Assembly (NCBI RefSeq): GCF_029227915.1
Contig: NC_079876.1
Coordinates: 11,408,001-11,472,000 of the forward strand
From: Hydractinia symbiolongicarpus
Lineage: Eukaryota > Cnidaria > Hydrozoa > Anthoathecata > Hydractiniidae
DNA: 64,000 nt
Direction: 5' to 3'
Below the pieces are notes generated by a model. The model saw nothing but the letters and a program-made list of their open reading frames with translations, did not search any database and was not told where the DNA came from. The position numbers and the translations under genes are program-made. Of the stretch, positions 1-13,110 are shown one piece after another. Within the stretch, counting starts at the first letter, position 1. Every line of letters starts with the position of its first letter.

Positions 1-1974
1 AATAAACTTTCACCGTTTTCTTATAAATTGAAAAAGATCTTCTTCTCTTTTCAACAAAAATAGTGATACCGCATGATAGTGGTTACTCCTCACCTGTCCG
101 ATGACGCACAAGTGTTACAGATCAACACAGGTCATGGACGGCGTAAAGATTTACGTTTACGTGTAAAACGTGTAAAGGCTATTCATTCAAAAGGTGTAAG
201 TTGAATTCATGCTCTTTCGTATGCAACATTTTGAAATACAAAGTTCAAAAACAACTAAGTCCGGCCTGAAGCGGCAAAACTAAGACTAATAAAAGGCGAA
301 AAGAGGAATTATTAACAAAGGGTCCCGCTAAAAATATCTAATTTCGAAAGTTTTTTAAGTTCAATACAAAAAAGGCGATAAGAACTAAAGTTTGCGCAAT
401 TACCAAATGGCAAAACACGATATTCTTAATTTTGATTAAATGTCAGCTTACATGTTCTTTTTGTAGTCGTATAGGTACAAACGTGTAGATGGTTAAACCT
501 AAAGTTAATCTCGGTGAAGTATTTCACGGATTCCAGATTTTAGTGACTTACATTGTAGCCAGGGAAGAGTGAAGTGAATTGACGAAAAACTAGATGATGA
601 GATACCTTGGTGTGGACATCTGGTCATATACTAAAAAACAAATATTTTATCACTCTTAAATTTAATCAGCGCCAAAGTATATTTACGCTAATTTTATCCG
701 ACACGGCTCTAAATATTTTTAATGAGACAAAGTTTTTTGACACCATGACATGTCTCCGGTGTAACAAGGTGCACGTTGTTATAAGTTTTTGTGTGGGATA
801 AAGTTCCGTTCGTTTAGAAAGCACAATTTTTAAAACGAACTTTATAGTTTTCTTTAATTTATTTTTTTGGACATTAAATGAAAACATCCGTTTTTTGCTA
901 GCATTCTTGGACAGTACACACAGTTTTATATTTACAAATTTCACGTCTGGAATGCTTGTATTCTGTAATTTGTAACCGTTATGTTCTTTTACAAGTTCAT
1001 ATCTTACGTTATTAATCTTTACAAGAAACTGATGCAATAAAGCTAGGAGCCAAACCAAAAACACTTTTGTCTATGATGAAACATCCAGGCAAGACTGCTC
1101 AATCGTGTTTTTACGACGCCTGCGTATAAACATCTCCTTCGCGGATGCAAAGCTTTCTTCCCAAAAACAGAAAGAAACTTCTTTTAATTCTTTCCTACGT
1201 GGCAAAGGCAATCTCGCGTTTATTTTATTAATTTTTTTTCTCCATTATCTCTCTCTTTATTGAAATTTCTACAATTTTGTTATGGAAGGAACAAGAAAAT
1301 TGTGGTCTTAGATACTAAAAGAAGGAACTAACAGTAACGAGCAGTTTATAGAATACCGTGTGATGACTAGTAAATATCGGAAAAAACCGGGAGAGAAATG
1401 AATATTTTTTCCCCCTGATTAAAACTTCTTATCCCAGGACATACTTTTCGTTTCTTTTCACAGTTGTAAATTTTTTAGCAAAAATTTCTGACATGTTGAA
1501 TCGTATAAATAGCGAATATATTTGCACAGATATAAGAGAAAATTCTAAAGGTTAGATTTTATACGGTAACTTAGATTAAATGATTAAGTGATTAAACAAA
1601 AGTCTGATTTCAATTTGAGGCACTATCCTAATTCAGCAAGCAAACACGTGAATTCTTTTCCCAAGTTAATGGCCAACAAGGCAGCAAGAAAGCAGCATTG
1701 AGCATCAGCGAAGAATTTGTGTTGCTTATTATGGAAAGTGTTTAGAAATAGAGAATAAAAGTTTGGCCTACTGAAAATTATTTTTACATACATGCAATTG
1801 CAATTGTCACTTTTTTCGGTATAAATACACAAAACATTTCAATCAACTCAAAAATATATGAGATTACAAAGTCTGATAGGGTGGGATTACAAAATGCGAC
1901 ATAAAAAAGATTACAGATTGCGATAGGTTTGAGAAAACAAAGTGAATGGATATTAGAAAGTGATACCCTACACC
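1..1974. other. Intergenic, nothing recognised
   Basis: AT-rich sequence with only short open frames, none with recognisable protein similarity or convincing splice-bounded structure. No RNA gene or mobile element was recognised. Confidence 0.5.
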
Positions 1975-2319
1975 AGGATAACTTTAATCTTAAGTCGAAG
2001 GTTCTTAACGCCAGCTAATTCGACAAATTACCAAGTAAAGCATGACTTTTGTATTCTTTTGCTTTTGTCTATGGGTTTTAACCATACCACGGCGTTTCGC
2101 TAGAATTTCATTCTTTGTTTTAGCTGGTTCGAATACGTTCGAATACAGGATAACTTTAATCTTAAGTCGAAGGTTCTTAACGCCAGCTAATTCGACAAAT
2201 TACCAAGTAAAGCATGACTTTTGTATTCTTTTGCTTTTGTCTATGGGTTTTAACCATACCACGGCGTTTCGCTAGAATTTCATTCTTTGTTTTCGCTGGT
2301 TCGAATACGTTAATCAACG
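1975..2319. repeat. 172-bp tandem duplication
   Basis: Two consecutive copies of a block beginning AGGATAACTTTAATCTTAAG, at 1975 and 2147 (offset 172 bp). I saw one clear substitution between them, near the ends of the copies (TAGCTGG versus CGCTGG). The near-identity implies a recent duplication. The short open frame crossing the junction is a by-product and not a gene. Confidence 0.9.
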
Positions 2320-3928
2320 AATAAAAAGTTCAGATAGATTAATAAACGAAACACATTTTACGTTATCTGCATTTTTTGTCACCGTTGGAACAATGCGAAA
2401 CAGAGTTTCAAAAAACGACAAAAAATGTGTGTCTGGGGAACGTAAACATATAAGTTAGCAGTAATAGGTATTAATTTGTGTTTTGCAGTTCGTACGTGCA
2501 ATTCAAATCACATGTTTCTTGAAAAATATATCTTCTTATTTTGCTCGTTACATCAGTCATGGATGTTATACCTTCTATACCTCCATGCCTCAGTCGAATA
2601 CAAAGTCAGTAAATTCAATTTCCTCATAAAATTATTTTATACTAATTCTATCTGAAACGTTACTCGTAGCAAAAAAAAAAACGTATTTCTAGACATATAT
2701 ACACAAATAAATTACCGCCATAGCTCAAGTCAATATCCGAATAAAGTAAACTACAATTTCAGAACATTACGAACGTCTAGTCTATAAGTGCCAGAGTCTT
2801 TCTTTTTAAAGTTACTTTTCATAACCATATTGTAAAGAGGGGGCTAACTAAGAAGGGGTTGTTAATTACCTTCAAATCGATAGTTGGAGTTGGTGTTTAT
2901 AAATTATGTAGGTGAATTTTTATTCAGATGGATGAAAGAGGGTGAAAGGGAATTGGTAATATTTGGGGGGAGGGAGTCGAATCAAAGACATTCGTGAAAC
3001 ACAACGCTTGAATTGTTCTGAAAAGTATAGGCGGAAGTTACAATTCTTTAATGAGGGGTGTGTTAATTAAAATAGGTGGTACAACTTTCCAAATTTGGTG
3101 TAACAAATATAGACTAGCGATCGATTCGACCGTTATTTAATGCGAAAACTTTTTTCCAAAAATTTTAACCCGAAACAAGACAAAACTAGTCAGCAAACGA
3201 ATAACGACAAATTAATTGCTGAAGAAAGGTTATATATATCGTATTTATGCTCTATCATTCCCGCATCTTTAATATTCCCGTCTCTTTACTAAACTTGACT
3301 TTTTGGTGTGGGTTAAAAAAATAACCCCGTATCTCTAATATTACGCTTGCGAAATTGCTGTAATTTCTATTATGTGCAGTATCTACGCGTTTCAACAACT
3401 TTTCTTGCACCGATGATGTTCACTTCAGTGGGATTCCACTGTACAACAATTTTAAATACTTTCAACTTAGAATTTCTATTAAAAGTTGTAAAAGCTGCGT
3501 TTTTTAAATACACAACTTTACAATTCCCAATTGAAAGTTACGGGGCAGCCTGAAATTCTTATCCAGAAACTAATCTAAAGTATATCTTCCTGTAACTTTT
3601 CCAACAACACAACCTTTTTATATACATTTTCGTCACCAAGTTGTAGCTCGGCTTCTTGTAAATAGACTACCGTTGAACCTTTATCAGCCTCCTTGAAACA
3701 ATAGAAGTACCATTTGGCGCAGTGTTCTAATGTTCTTCTTTCACCTTTAGTTAGATTAGAATATTGGATATTCGTGTCCAGGCTAAGATCTTCATCCTAG
3801 CCAAGTGGTAAAGCTCGATAGCTGGATCCTTTCTGTTTAGTTTCGGTTGAAATAGGTTAAGTTTTGAGTTAACGATTGACACATTTTCCACCAATAACTT
3901 CTAACAGAGCTTTAATTGACATCACTCT
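2320..3928. other. Intergenic, nothing recognised
   Basis: AT-rich sequence without a supportable gene, RNA or mobile element. Confidence 0.45.
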
Positions 3929-4079
3929 TTATGTGGACAAGTCGACGTGAATTGAAGTTTTTAAACTTAAAATAAAATGAGGAACAACATTAGAACCACC
4001 TTCAGGATTTTGCAGCCAAGCACTGCGAAGAACGACACATTCGATAATACAAAAAGGTCTTAAGACTGCGGATTCCAAT

Positions 4080-4268
4080 TTCTTTATTATTTGCAAAAAG
4101 GTTTTTTCCATTGCGAAAATAAAAACAGGCGCTGATAGCATAAAAATACAAATATTCAAGTCTTTTTCCAACATTAAAGCAAAAAAAATGTTTGGGCTAA
4201 CCTTCACTTGTTGCAAGGATACTTGTTCACTAATTCTCTCACTATCAGTTTTGTCAGCAAAATTGACT
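4080..4268 (-). repeat. Exon-like dispersed repeat, copy 1
   Basis: On the minus strand a pyrimidine tract ending in TAG is followed by about 72 bases and then AAG|GTTAGC, which looks like an exon with acceptor and donor. The exon-like part and the following intron-like part resemble the plus-strand segment at 11249-11410 (shared core CAACAAGTGAAGGTTAG). The two copies differ by a one-base indel, so they cannot both be coding in the same frame. This is probably a dispersed repeat or a decayed duplicated exon. No protein family was recognised. Confidence 0.4.
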
Positions 4269-4333
4269 GTCCAGCCTACACAAAGGAAGAAGCAGGACAA
4301 AGAAAAAAGGGAAATAAATGTTAATGTATACAT

Positions 4334-5137
4334 GAAAAAAAAAGATATGCAAATTCTTTTAAATAGTTATGTGAATGTTTACCAAACGCGAAGTTCCCTT
4401 AAATAATTATCTTGTTGAAATAAAAATAGATATTAGACAAAATTCGAAATCAACAAATGAAAAATGTCATAAAAACATGCCTGTATTAGATACCTAAAAG
4501 TATTTAGCATTTAAAATATAAACTATAATTGCAGGTTGTTGCTTAACATGATACTTACACAGACACTGTTATGACATTGCACCTTACCAAAACGAATAAA
4601 GTACTACTTTGTAGAAGGATCCACAGCAGCCGAAGGATCCACTGCATTCTATTATGGATTTTTTTCAATTTTTTAAAACCAGAAAAAATACAATCTCAAC
4701 ACATGTTTTGTGATATACTGTTCAAACAAATCACATACAAGTACAACATGACCAATGCATAAAACTTTAGTGGTCTAAATTTTGTATGGAACTGTTTACT
4801 GGTTAAATTGAGCCAGTTGACTTATGTCACTTTTAGATTTATATACTTCCTCAGAATTTTAGTTACAATTTCTGCTGCCACGTCTCGAGTGTGAAGAGAG
4901 TCTACTTTTTACCACATGATAATGTGACAATAGTGATCAGCCATAAAGTTTATTTTTATTTTATCTTTTTTCTATACAAAGTGCTTTCTTCCTTCCTCTC
5001 CTTTGCAGCCATTCATTATGTGTAGCTTTAAATGAGTTATAAAGCGTTGTCGTTCGAAACACAAACAAAACATTCGAATCATGCATTCAAACAATATAAG
5101 GCCCACAACACACGTAAACATTAAAATATGAAAATGA
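4334..5137. other. Intergenic, nothing recognised
   Basis: AT-rich sequence without a supportable feature. Confidence 0.45.
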
Positions 5138-5199
5138 TAATTCGTTCGAGTTAAGGAGACGTTCGAGTAATAGAGGTTCGAGTTATGGAGACTCTACTG
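5138..5199 (-). mobile_element. Solo pogo/Tigger-like terminal repeat
   Basis: Read on the minus strand, this block starts CAGTAGAGTCTCCATAACTC after a TA dinucleotide (5200-5201) and repeats the phrase ACTCGAAC. That is the typical subterminal pattern of pogo/Tigger elements (Tc1/mariner group, TA target). No partner end or transposase was found leftwards, so it is a solo terminus or a degraded element. Confidence 0.55.
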
Positions 5200-5786
5200 T
5201 ATAAAGACAAAAAGGAAACACTTCACGTAGTACATGCAATTTTGGATAGGCAAATAATAGGTTTTCTTATTGTTTACTAACAGTATTCACGATTTGGTAC
5301 TACAACCATATTTTAATAATTCTTGATACAGTACCATATTCAATCAAATATAAGTAGTTAGAATGAGATGAGTGCAATTTGGTGGCTGTATATTATATTG
5401 TACAATAATAAGATATATTATGTAAATATGAACACAAAAGTGGAAGTTAGAAGTGGAAATACCTAAAAGTGGAATGAAGTTTATAAGAAATTTTGAAGTA
5501 CTTGAAACAATTACAAACAAGTATGTAGTAGTTAATGCAGTAAATGAAACTCTATTTTATTTAATAAAATGATGGATTGTAGTTAGTCATAATTTAGTAA
5601 TTTTATGGAATGGAATCAACTGTATGGCATTTTAAAAAGCCTTTGAATTTTTAGAAGAATTTCTGCAAAATGGGTTAACACAACTTAGTTATTTATTGTT
5701 TGTACCCCCAAGAGTGCGACAGGTGCGAATTTGGTCATTTTTTTATGCCTTAATGCCGGTTTCCAAAATCAAATTATATTATTGTC

Positions 5787-5950
5787 CATAAGGCCCGTGG
5801 AAAGATATACTTAAACAGAAGGAAGGGCAACGGAAAAGATCTGTCATATAAATTTTATGACGTCAGTAAATATTTCAGCATCTTGCATAATGCCCTTTAC
5901 CAAAAAATGAATCCGAAAATGTCAAAAAATTTAGTTTAGTATTTCTAGAT
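5787..5950 (-). mobile_element. Helitron-like 3' terminal fragment
   Basis: The phrase TAAGGCCCGTGGAAA followed by TATGACGTCAG is shared with the better preserved minus-strand terminus at 51324. The CTAG end is not preserved, so this is a degraded copy. Assignment rests on similarity within the window only. Confidence 0.3.
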
Positions 5951-8006
5951 ATAAATTTAAATGCCTTTCAAACTCTGGTTTTGACATTGGTCTTAAAAAT
6001 AATGTTGAAAGAACTGTTTTTTGTTGATTTTAAATGTACTCCTTGCAAATTGTTTTCCTGTGACATTTCCAATTAAAATATTGACACATTCTCAACAAAA
6101 ACAAAAACGTGAAACCGTGGAGTTTTCTTCCAGCAAAACTGACATCACATATACTGTCCCCCCTCCCCCCCCCCAATAAATATATTTATAAAAAACATAA
6201 GTTACGTACAAGGGAATACATTAATTATGCAAAAAATGTAAACAAATATGCTGGCTAGCTTTTGAAACTTTAACAATTTTGATAGCAGCTTTTTATGGGA
6301 ATGTGAGTCTCCATGTAGCACTAGCTTACAAAAAAAATAGAAGTCTTAAAATTATTAAAGTTCTTACTTTCTCTGAATTATAACCCACTTTAAACTCTTG
6401 CCTTCAACTACTACTTCCAATAGTTTCTAACTTATCCTTTCTACTTCTAACCTTTTTAATATGCTTTTGTAATCCACTCTACTTCTTCACTTTTTTTTCT
6501 GCTTTTACTATCTGCACCTAAAGAATTGTAGAAAATAAGGCATTTTTTATCCACTTCTTTATGATTCGCCTTTTGTGGAGAACTTTGTCGACAAATGTTC
6601 ATGTTTGTTCGTTTTTACACCAAGGGAACTAACTTTCTACTTGAATGGTGTCCTGTTCGAAAGTACACATTAGAACAAATCATTATTTCAAACATTATGA
6701 CACAATTTGGTACTTTTGTAGAACATAATCAAATTTACATTATATCTTAGAATTCTTAATAGATTTCTGCTAACTTAGTAGTATTTTAAGAGATGTAAAG
6801 CATATTTCTGTAAAACGTTGTGAACACAAAAATTCACCATCTAATTTATGAACACATTCCTATTTATTTTTTATTACTTCAATGCTACTTCCTAACTGCT
6901 ACTGGTCAAAAATTGGTCTAAATTCCAATGGTTCCATCCTTATCAGACACAATGCTAACAATAGTCAATGGTCATTGATTTTGAACAGTACACAATGTTG
7001 GATATTTTAATTATGACGATGTTTGCAATCTTAAAGTTACGTTTAAATTGTGTTCAAGAGTCATTGTTCCCAAAATGTTTAAAGGTACATTTTTGCCATC
7101 TAACTCCTTCGGTTTGTGTAAAACCTTACATCAATTGTTATTATACCTTTTCATCCTACTTCTCCTGACTTGGATCCAGAAGCAAATCTACAATATTTGT
7201 ATAGTGGAGGGTCCTTGAACCTTTCTTACAGCAAGTCAGCCATCTTTTGCTCCACAACAGGTGCTCTCTGAGATCTGAATTTAATAAACTTAGGAATTAC
7301 CATTCCTGTTAGAGAATATATATATCACAATCCAAGTATTACACCTCTGCTTGCTTGTAGGAAATTTTCATAATAATATTGAATAATCAACATGTTAATT
7401 GTGCTATCTTTTGCATGATGTACATGCAGGGTTCAGAAAAGGGCTGACAAAATAAATAGAGTTTTTGGTCGTTTTGAAGGCATTTTTTCCTGAAACTGCC
7501 CTGGTTTTGGCACCTTTTTCCCTGAGCAAATATAAGTAGGAAACGTTAGATGTCAAATATAAATCTTGTTACTCTAACAAATTGTAATAAATAAAATCTA
7601 ACAATGCAAGTGTGATAAACAAAATATGGTTTGTAAAAATTCTTCAAATATGAGAAGAAAACATCAGTCAGTTGCCAACAATGAGAATTAGAAAACTAAA
7701 ACAACATATGAACAAGTGAAAAATTACAGCATCTTAAAAATGTCTTCCGCAGGGACAGGGATAGTTAATAAAAAGAAATATCATACAACATTTAAGAGTT
7801 TAGTGTTATTTCATCTGTTACTACATCAAAAATGATGAAGTGACAAAACAGCCGACTGTTGTGATATAACTTGTCTAATGACAGCTGGTTAATTATTATA
7901 GAGGTTGTAACCCTCTGAAGATTCTGCACAATAGCAATAACCTCTTTTTAACTAGGATTCTCTTAGAAAAAATACATTGACCATTAAACAAGACACATAA
8001 AACAAG
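5951..8006. other. Intergenic, nothing recognised
   Basis: AT-rich sequence, no supportable gene or element. A short C-run lies near 6160-6175. Confidence 0.45.
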
Positions 8007-8062
8007 TTGTGTTGTAGGCAAAATTGTCAGATTTATATCTGACAATTTTGCCTACAACACAA
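8007..8062. repeat. Perfect inverted repeat, 26-bp arms, 4-bp loop
   Basis: Arm 8007-8032 begins TTGTGTTGTAGGCAAAATTG and is the exact reverse complement of 8037-8062, with TTAT between. It could extrude as a cruciform or form a hairpin RNA. It could be a very short MITE or a replication-slippage palindrome. No flanking gene was recognised. Confidence 0.9.
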
Positions 8063-8859
8063 TTTATTTGTTGAAAAAGTACATAACTTGCCATAACCAA
8101 AATATTAGAGCTGGGGATCATCAATAGGTAAAATTATAACCCATTTAAGTATCTTAAAGATCACTTTAGATTTAAACAGGTTTAGGACGTAAAAAGGTGG
8201 TAAAGCTGACAAGAAAAATTCCTGAGTTTTCCCTGAATTATTCCAGCAAGAAATGCCTTTTTTAAGCATGCTGATCACGTCACTTGTGAACTTCCCCTTC
8301 CTGTTATTTTAATGGTTCTTTCTTCATCAGAATTAACCAAAGAAGGTTGATCTATCTTTTTCTGTTTTTATTGAACAAAAGAATATTATTTGTAGAAAAT
8401 CTTAGTTATAATAATTTAGAGCACCCAAATATTATTTGTTGTGGAGAGTCACGCACCATTGGAAGGTATATGTTAATTTCTTCTTTTTTGTGCTTTTGTT
8501 GAACATATATATCTTATGTACAATAATGGTTGTCAAAATACACATTCTGCTCCACATACAACTTCGCAATATGAGCCATAAAAGTTAGAACACAGAATTC
8601 GAACAGCAATGAAAATGGCAACGACTCCATTTAGCACCAGGCTAAGTGGACCCAACACACAATTTATACAACATAGAGTAACACCGCTTCAAATCTATAT
8701 CAACATAAAAAGTCCGACACACGTTCATTGAATTACTTCAAGCAAATAGACCCAACACCCGAACCCTCATTATACGACATCCTCACAACGCAAGCATATT
8801 TCCCTGTAAATAAGCCATAATCAACGTAATAACGCATAATACTCCCTATCAACCTTAGA
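8063..8859. other. Intergenic, nothing recognised
   Basis: AT-rich sequence without a supportable gene. Confidence 0.4.
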
Positions 8860-9960
8860 ATACTCTCATTGCTACATAACAAATATATATTTTCTTTGAA
8901 GATAAACCGTAACCAATGTAATATGGCATAATATTGGATAATTGTAGTAATACGTTCTTTTACTACTTAACAAAAACATGTTTTCCCTGTAGATAAGCCA
9001 TAACCAACGTAACATCTCATAATAGTCGGTGGCCCGTGGAAAGTACACATGTTCACCCGTCCTTTTTATACTGCATTGCGTGTGTCTCGCTACTTGCAGA
9101 GCTAAGCTACCATTTTGCGTGACAGATAGACAGACGTATATGGTATTATAATATAGATATTCCATATTATCCTGAAAATACGCACTATCACTACATAACA
9201 AAAACATGTTTTCCCTGTAGATAAGCCACAAACAATTTAAATCTCATAATATTCCATAAAATCCTTATAATACTCTCTGTTGCTACATAACAAATATATA
9301 TTTTCCCTGTAGATAGGCAATAACCAAAGTAACATGCCAAAATATTTCGCATAACTGTAATAATACTCTATCGCCTTAACCAATATAAACAGGGAAAGTC
9401 TTAATGCCGGCGAATTTGATGAAGACGTTATTTTATAAAACAAAGGTTTAAGATTTAATACATACCCATACACAAACAGAAACAATATTTTGCCCAAATA
9501 AATTCTCGCAAAAAGACTTGAAATAATATCAACCAATTTGAGGGAACACATTGTACTATAGCTAGTAATTAACAGGAATGCATTAGGGTAGGACACAAAT
9601 CCTTCCACTAATAGAACAGATACTTTGACAAAATTTCCTCCTGCTAACTGGTCCAATTGCAAGGTAATTAGTGAGAAGCCTAAGCACTATACATGGAACA
9701 GGCTGTAATGTTCTGTACTCATCCATGCACAAGTAAAACAATATTTTAGACAATTATCCTCCCGCGAAAGGACATTAAATTTCCTAAAGCACACCAATCA
9801 AGAAAAGACTTTAAAATACAAACAAACACTTATGTTAGATACACATCCATACACAAATAGAAACCGTATTCTGGACAAATACCCTCCAGCGAAATAACAG
9901 ATTAAAAGTCTTAAGGCAGAATAATCTGACGAAAGACGTTATAATTTTAACATATTTAGA
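8860..9960 (-). repeat. Degenerate satellite block, minus orientation
   Basis: This block contains repeated variants of TTTTCCCTGTAGATAAGCCA (about 8983, 9213, 9302) and of a phrase reading CCATACACAAA with variants (about 9462, 9722, 9846). The reverse complements of both phrases occur in the plus-oriented block at 13880-14570. Open frames in the block repeat the same peptide phrases and are satellite translations rather than genes. Confidence 0.6.
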
Positions 9961-10459
9961 TAAAACTTACACTAAATGTAGATGAGTCTGCATACATAAC
10001 TTGTGTAATACTTATTATTGGTTATTGTTATTAGCGTTTTTGATTGACAAAGCAACAACCTGCAGCTTTTAATAATTAAATAAGTGGTCTTCACTACTTT
10101 TGGATATCCCAACATAAGGAAATGCTTTTGTGTCTGCTTTTCCATGTGATAATTTAAATTAAAGAGATTAAATGTTTATCATTCATTTATTTTGTATGTT
10201 AAAAATAATTATTTGAGGAAACGTCTCAAACATTCACATAACTATTTAAAAAAATGTGCAGATAGTAATTTTGTTTAGATAAATGTTATAATGCCAACCA
10301 ATGGTAGCTGTTTTTAAAATTTGATTTTCAGAAAAAGAATATGAAAGTAATGTTGTGTGGGTTGCACTTACTATCACTTTAAGCTAAAAATCTGCAAAAT
10401 CAACATGACAGTACACAAATAATTGGCGATATCAACTTCTGAGCATATAACATATTTCA

Positions 10460-11220
10460 GGATTTGGTGGTAACTCAATTTTTTGTCAGACTTGCAAGCA
10501 TTGGGTACATAAGAAGTGCAGTAGTATTGGTGGAAGGTTAAGAGCTGACATTCAGTTTGTATGCAAGCGTTGCAAAGGTGAGATAATAGAGAATGAAGTA
10601 TTTCCAGCTTCAATGATGTACAACAGTGGCTCGTTAGAGATAGTTGAGAACTTCTGTTACTTAGGTGATATGTTGGGCAGTGAAGGGGTGTTGGAAAAAG
10701 TGTTACTTGCAGGATAGGTTCTGCTTGGATCTTCCTTTGTTGACTAGCAGAGTCTTGTCAATTGAGTTAAAAGGTAGGTTGTATGAGGCCTGTGTAAGAA
10801 GTGTTATGTTGTAGGGTAGTGAGACATGGGCAGTGAAGCAGGAAGACCTTGACCGTTTAGAAAGGAATGATATGAGAATGGTTAGGTGGATGTGTAACAC
10901 CAGAGACAGAAAGAGTTCAGATGAGCTAAGAAGCAGACTAAGTATCCGTAGAATTAAAGATGTTATCCAGATAAGAAGATTGAATTGGGTGGGGTACTTG
11001 GAAAGAATGGAGGGGGATAATTGGGTAAGAAAGTGTGGGGACTTGATAGATCCTGGGGCAAAGCCCAGAGGCAGACGAAGAAATACTTGGCAGGAGGTTA
11101 TAAGGACAGACTTGATACAGAGGAAGTTGAGTTTAGATCTAACACAGTCTAGATCAGATTGAAAGAGGGTCATGGAGGTCATGGAAAACGGACGTTAAGC
11201 CGAGGATGATGATGATGATT
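10460..11220 (+). pseudogene. Decayed 3' end of a non-LTR retrotransposon (LINE) ORF2
   Basis: The translation has a C-x2-C...WVHKKC...C-x2-C finger (10484-10585) and then a block reading ENFCYLGDMLG. After frameshifts there is a long C-terminal segment (10833-11160) with ERNDMRMVRWMCN, RRLNWVGYLERM and GRRRNTWQEVIRTDL. This order is typical of the region downstream of the reverse transcriptase in a widespread animal LINE family. Frameshifts near 10690-10830 and a stop at 11160, where relatives have Trp, make it a pseudogene. The 3' end carries GGAAAACGGACGTTAA and a (GAT)n tail. Related tails lie at 18649 and 21946. It is 5'-truncated, with no RT or endonuclease domain in the window. Confidence 0.85.
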
Positions 11221-11248
11221 GCCATGTTGTGCTTTTTTTGTTTATAGA

Positions 11249-11410
11249 GAACGGACAGACAATATTGCCGACAGAAACAATAGTGAGATCATTAGAGAAC
11301 GAAGAATCCTTACAACAAGTGAAGGTTAGTCCTAACATTTTTACTGTTTTTATGTTAGAGAAATGCTTGATCTATTTTTGTTTATCTTATTATTTTTATT
11401 ATAGGAACTC
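11249..11410 (+). repeat. Exon-like dispersed repeat, copy 2
   Basis: A good polypyrimidine tract and TAG precede 11249, and AAG|GTTAGT follows at 11325-11326. The intervening 77 bases and the start of the downstream intron-like part match the minus-strand copy at 4080-4268. One frame is open, but the sister copy is shifted by one base, so coding is unproven. It lies just after the (GAT)n tail of the LINE remnant. Confidence 0.4.
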
Positions 11411-11639
11411 AAAGTTGCAATGACCTAAATCCACATCAAGCATGATGATTAAATTTAAAATAATAAATTATTAATAGATAGAAAATTTGTCAACCAGGGC
11501 AGAGCTTTTGAAAAGTTAAAGTATATACAATAGACAAGAATTAAAAATTAGAACCTACAAAATATTTTCCTGTGGATCTTAGTGTTTGTGAAGGTAAAAC
11601 GTTATATGTAATAGTTTTGCATATTGGAAAAAGCTTTGA

Positions 11640-12140
11640 TTAACCACCGAAAAAAGCTCAGGGATGAGTTCCCATATTCAAAAGCAATCCATACACATTA
11701 AATTCAGTTGTTTTAGTAAATTTGGTCTTTGAAAAAAAAATTGGGGAGATAATATACCCGTATTAAGAAGCAATCCATACATGAGATTAGCCTGATTTAA
11801 TAACTTTGGCATTTTGCAAAAAAAGATTCAGACTGAAATCAAGAAATAATCTATTGACATGTGATTAGCTCGATTTTTTTAATTAGGCATTTACAAAAGG
11901 AAGGAGAAAATTTTCACATCAGGACCCATACACGCTACATTAGCCCGATTTCAGACAAAAAGCAATCTATACACATGAAACTAGCTTACATTTGTAAACT
12001 AGGCAATTGCAAAACAGAAAAAGAATTTCCAGATCAAGAAGTCATCCATACACACACTTTAGATTGAATATTCTAATTGAACAAGTAATCCATGACACAC
12101 AAGATTAGCTTAAATTTGTAAATTGGGCATTTGCAATAAA
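11640..12140 (+). repeat. Minisatellite, about 80-bp degenerate units
   Basis: Recurring starts resembling AGCAATCCATACACAT occur at about 11683, 11769, 11844, 11960, 12039 and 12084. Each is followed by a GATTAGC-like and a GGCATTTGCAAA-like phrase. Divergent units indicate an old array. No coding is implied. Confidence 0.6.
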
Positions 12141-12169
12141 CAGTACTCTAAGGGTTAAGAAGAGACCTC

Positions 12170-12545
12170 CCACTCCATTTGTCTTGTTTCCTTGAATTTA
12201 GGGACATAAAACAAATTTTCAGAAGAAAAAGATGCGAATCGAATACTAGATCATGACAATGTTCGTAATGCACACCCCGTTTTTCTTGTTTTGTTGAATT
12301 TCAGAGACTGAAAACAAATTTTCAGAAAAAAATGTTCTGAGTCGAATACTACACCAAGATATCATCCATAATGCACAGTCTGTTTCTCTTGTTTCGTTGA
12401 ATTTAGGCCCAAAAACAAATTTTCAGAAGAAAAGGCTCCGAATCAAATACTAGACCATGATATCATTCGTAATGCGCACTCCATTGTTCTTGTTTTGTTA
12501 AATTTAAGTCTGAAAACAAATTTTCATTTGTAGTGCACACTTCGT
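12170..12545 (+). repeat. Minisatellite, four 101-103-bp units
   Basis: The phrase ACAAATTTTC recurs at 12211, 12314, 12415 and 12516. The units also share CTTGTTTCGTTGAATTTAG-like and CGAATACTAGA-like phrases. The array abuts the previous one, but the unit sequence is different. Confidence 0.8.
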
Positions 12546-12829
12546 TTAAACCAGAAATTGTTCTTAACTTAAAATATAAGTTAGTTTATTCAGATTTTAA
12601 CCTGAGCTGTGGCATATGGAAATTAAATACATACAGTTTATATTTGTACTCAAAAGTGTTTTAGATAAAATTCAACAAAAAATAATTTTTTGAGGAAACT
12701 AAACTCATTCATGTAAAACAAGGAAGGCAGTTTGTAAAGAAGCGTATATTTCAAATTCTACGTAAAATTGCCAAATACTGATGTCTTGCTGTTATTTCAA
12801 TCAGTTTTGTTTCCCAGACCGGCAATTCT

Positions 12830-13110
12830 GTGTCTAAGAATGGAAGATGAGCAGAATGCAGTGGTACACCTATGAGTGTGTCGTTTTTTGAAACTATGTT
12901 CTTTCAATTTGATCAATTGGTGAATGAAAAACTGCAGATACAACATGAAATGTGCTTGGCTGATCAATCTAACTGAACTTTTTATCCTCTGGATGAAGCT
13001 GTTAAAGTGTTCACAAGTCGACATATTCAGGCTTGTGAAACCAAGAATGGAATTTGAGAAAAATGCAGTGGTACACCTATGAGTGTGCCTGTGAAAAACA
13101 TCATGAAACA
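12830..13110. repeat. Two copies of a roughly 45-bp block
   Basis: The phrase GCAGTGGTACACCTATGAGT occurs at about 12857 and 13065, each preceded by a related AAGAATGGAA phrase. The open frame spanning them on the minus strand repeats the peptide HTHRCTTAF and shows no known domain. I read it as repeat translation. Confidence 0.55.

Noticed and set aside
10703-11182. 159-residue minus-strand open frame
   Set aside because: It is the antisense shadow of the LINE ORF2 C-terminus, which has the recognisable family motifs on the plus strand.
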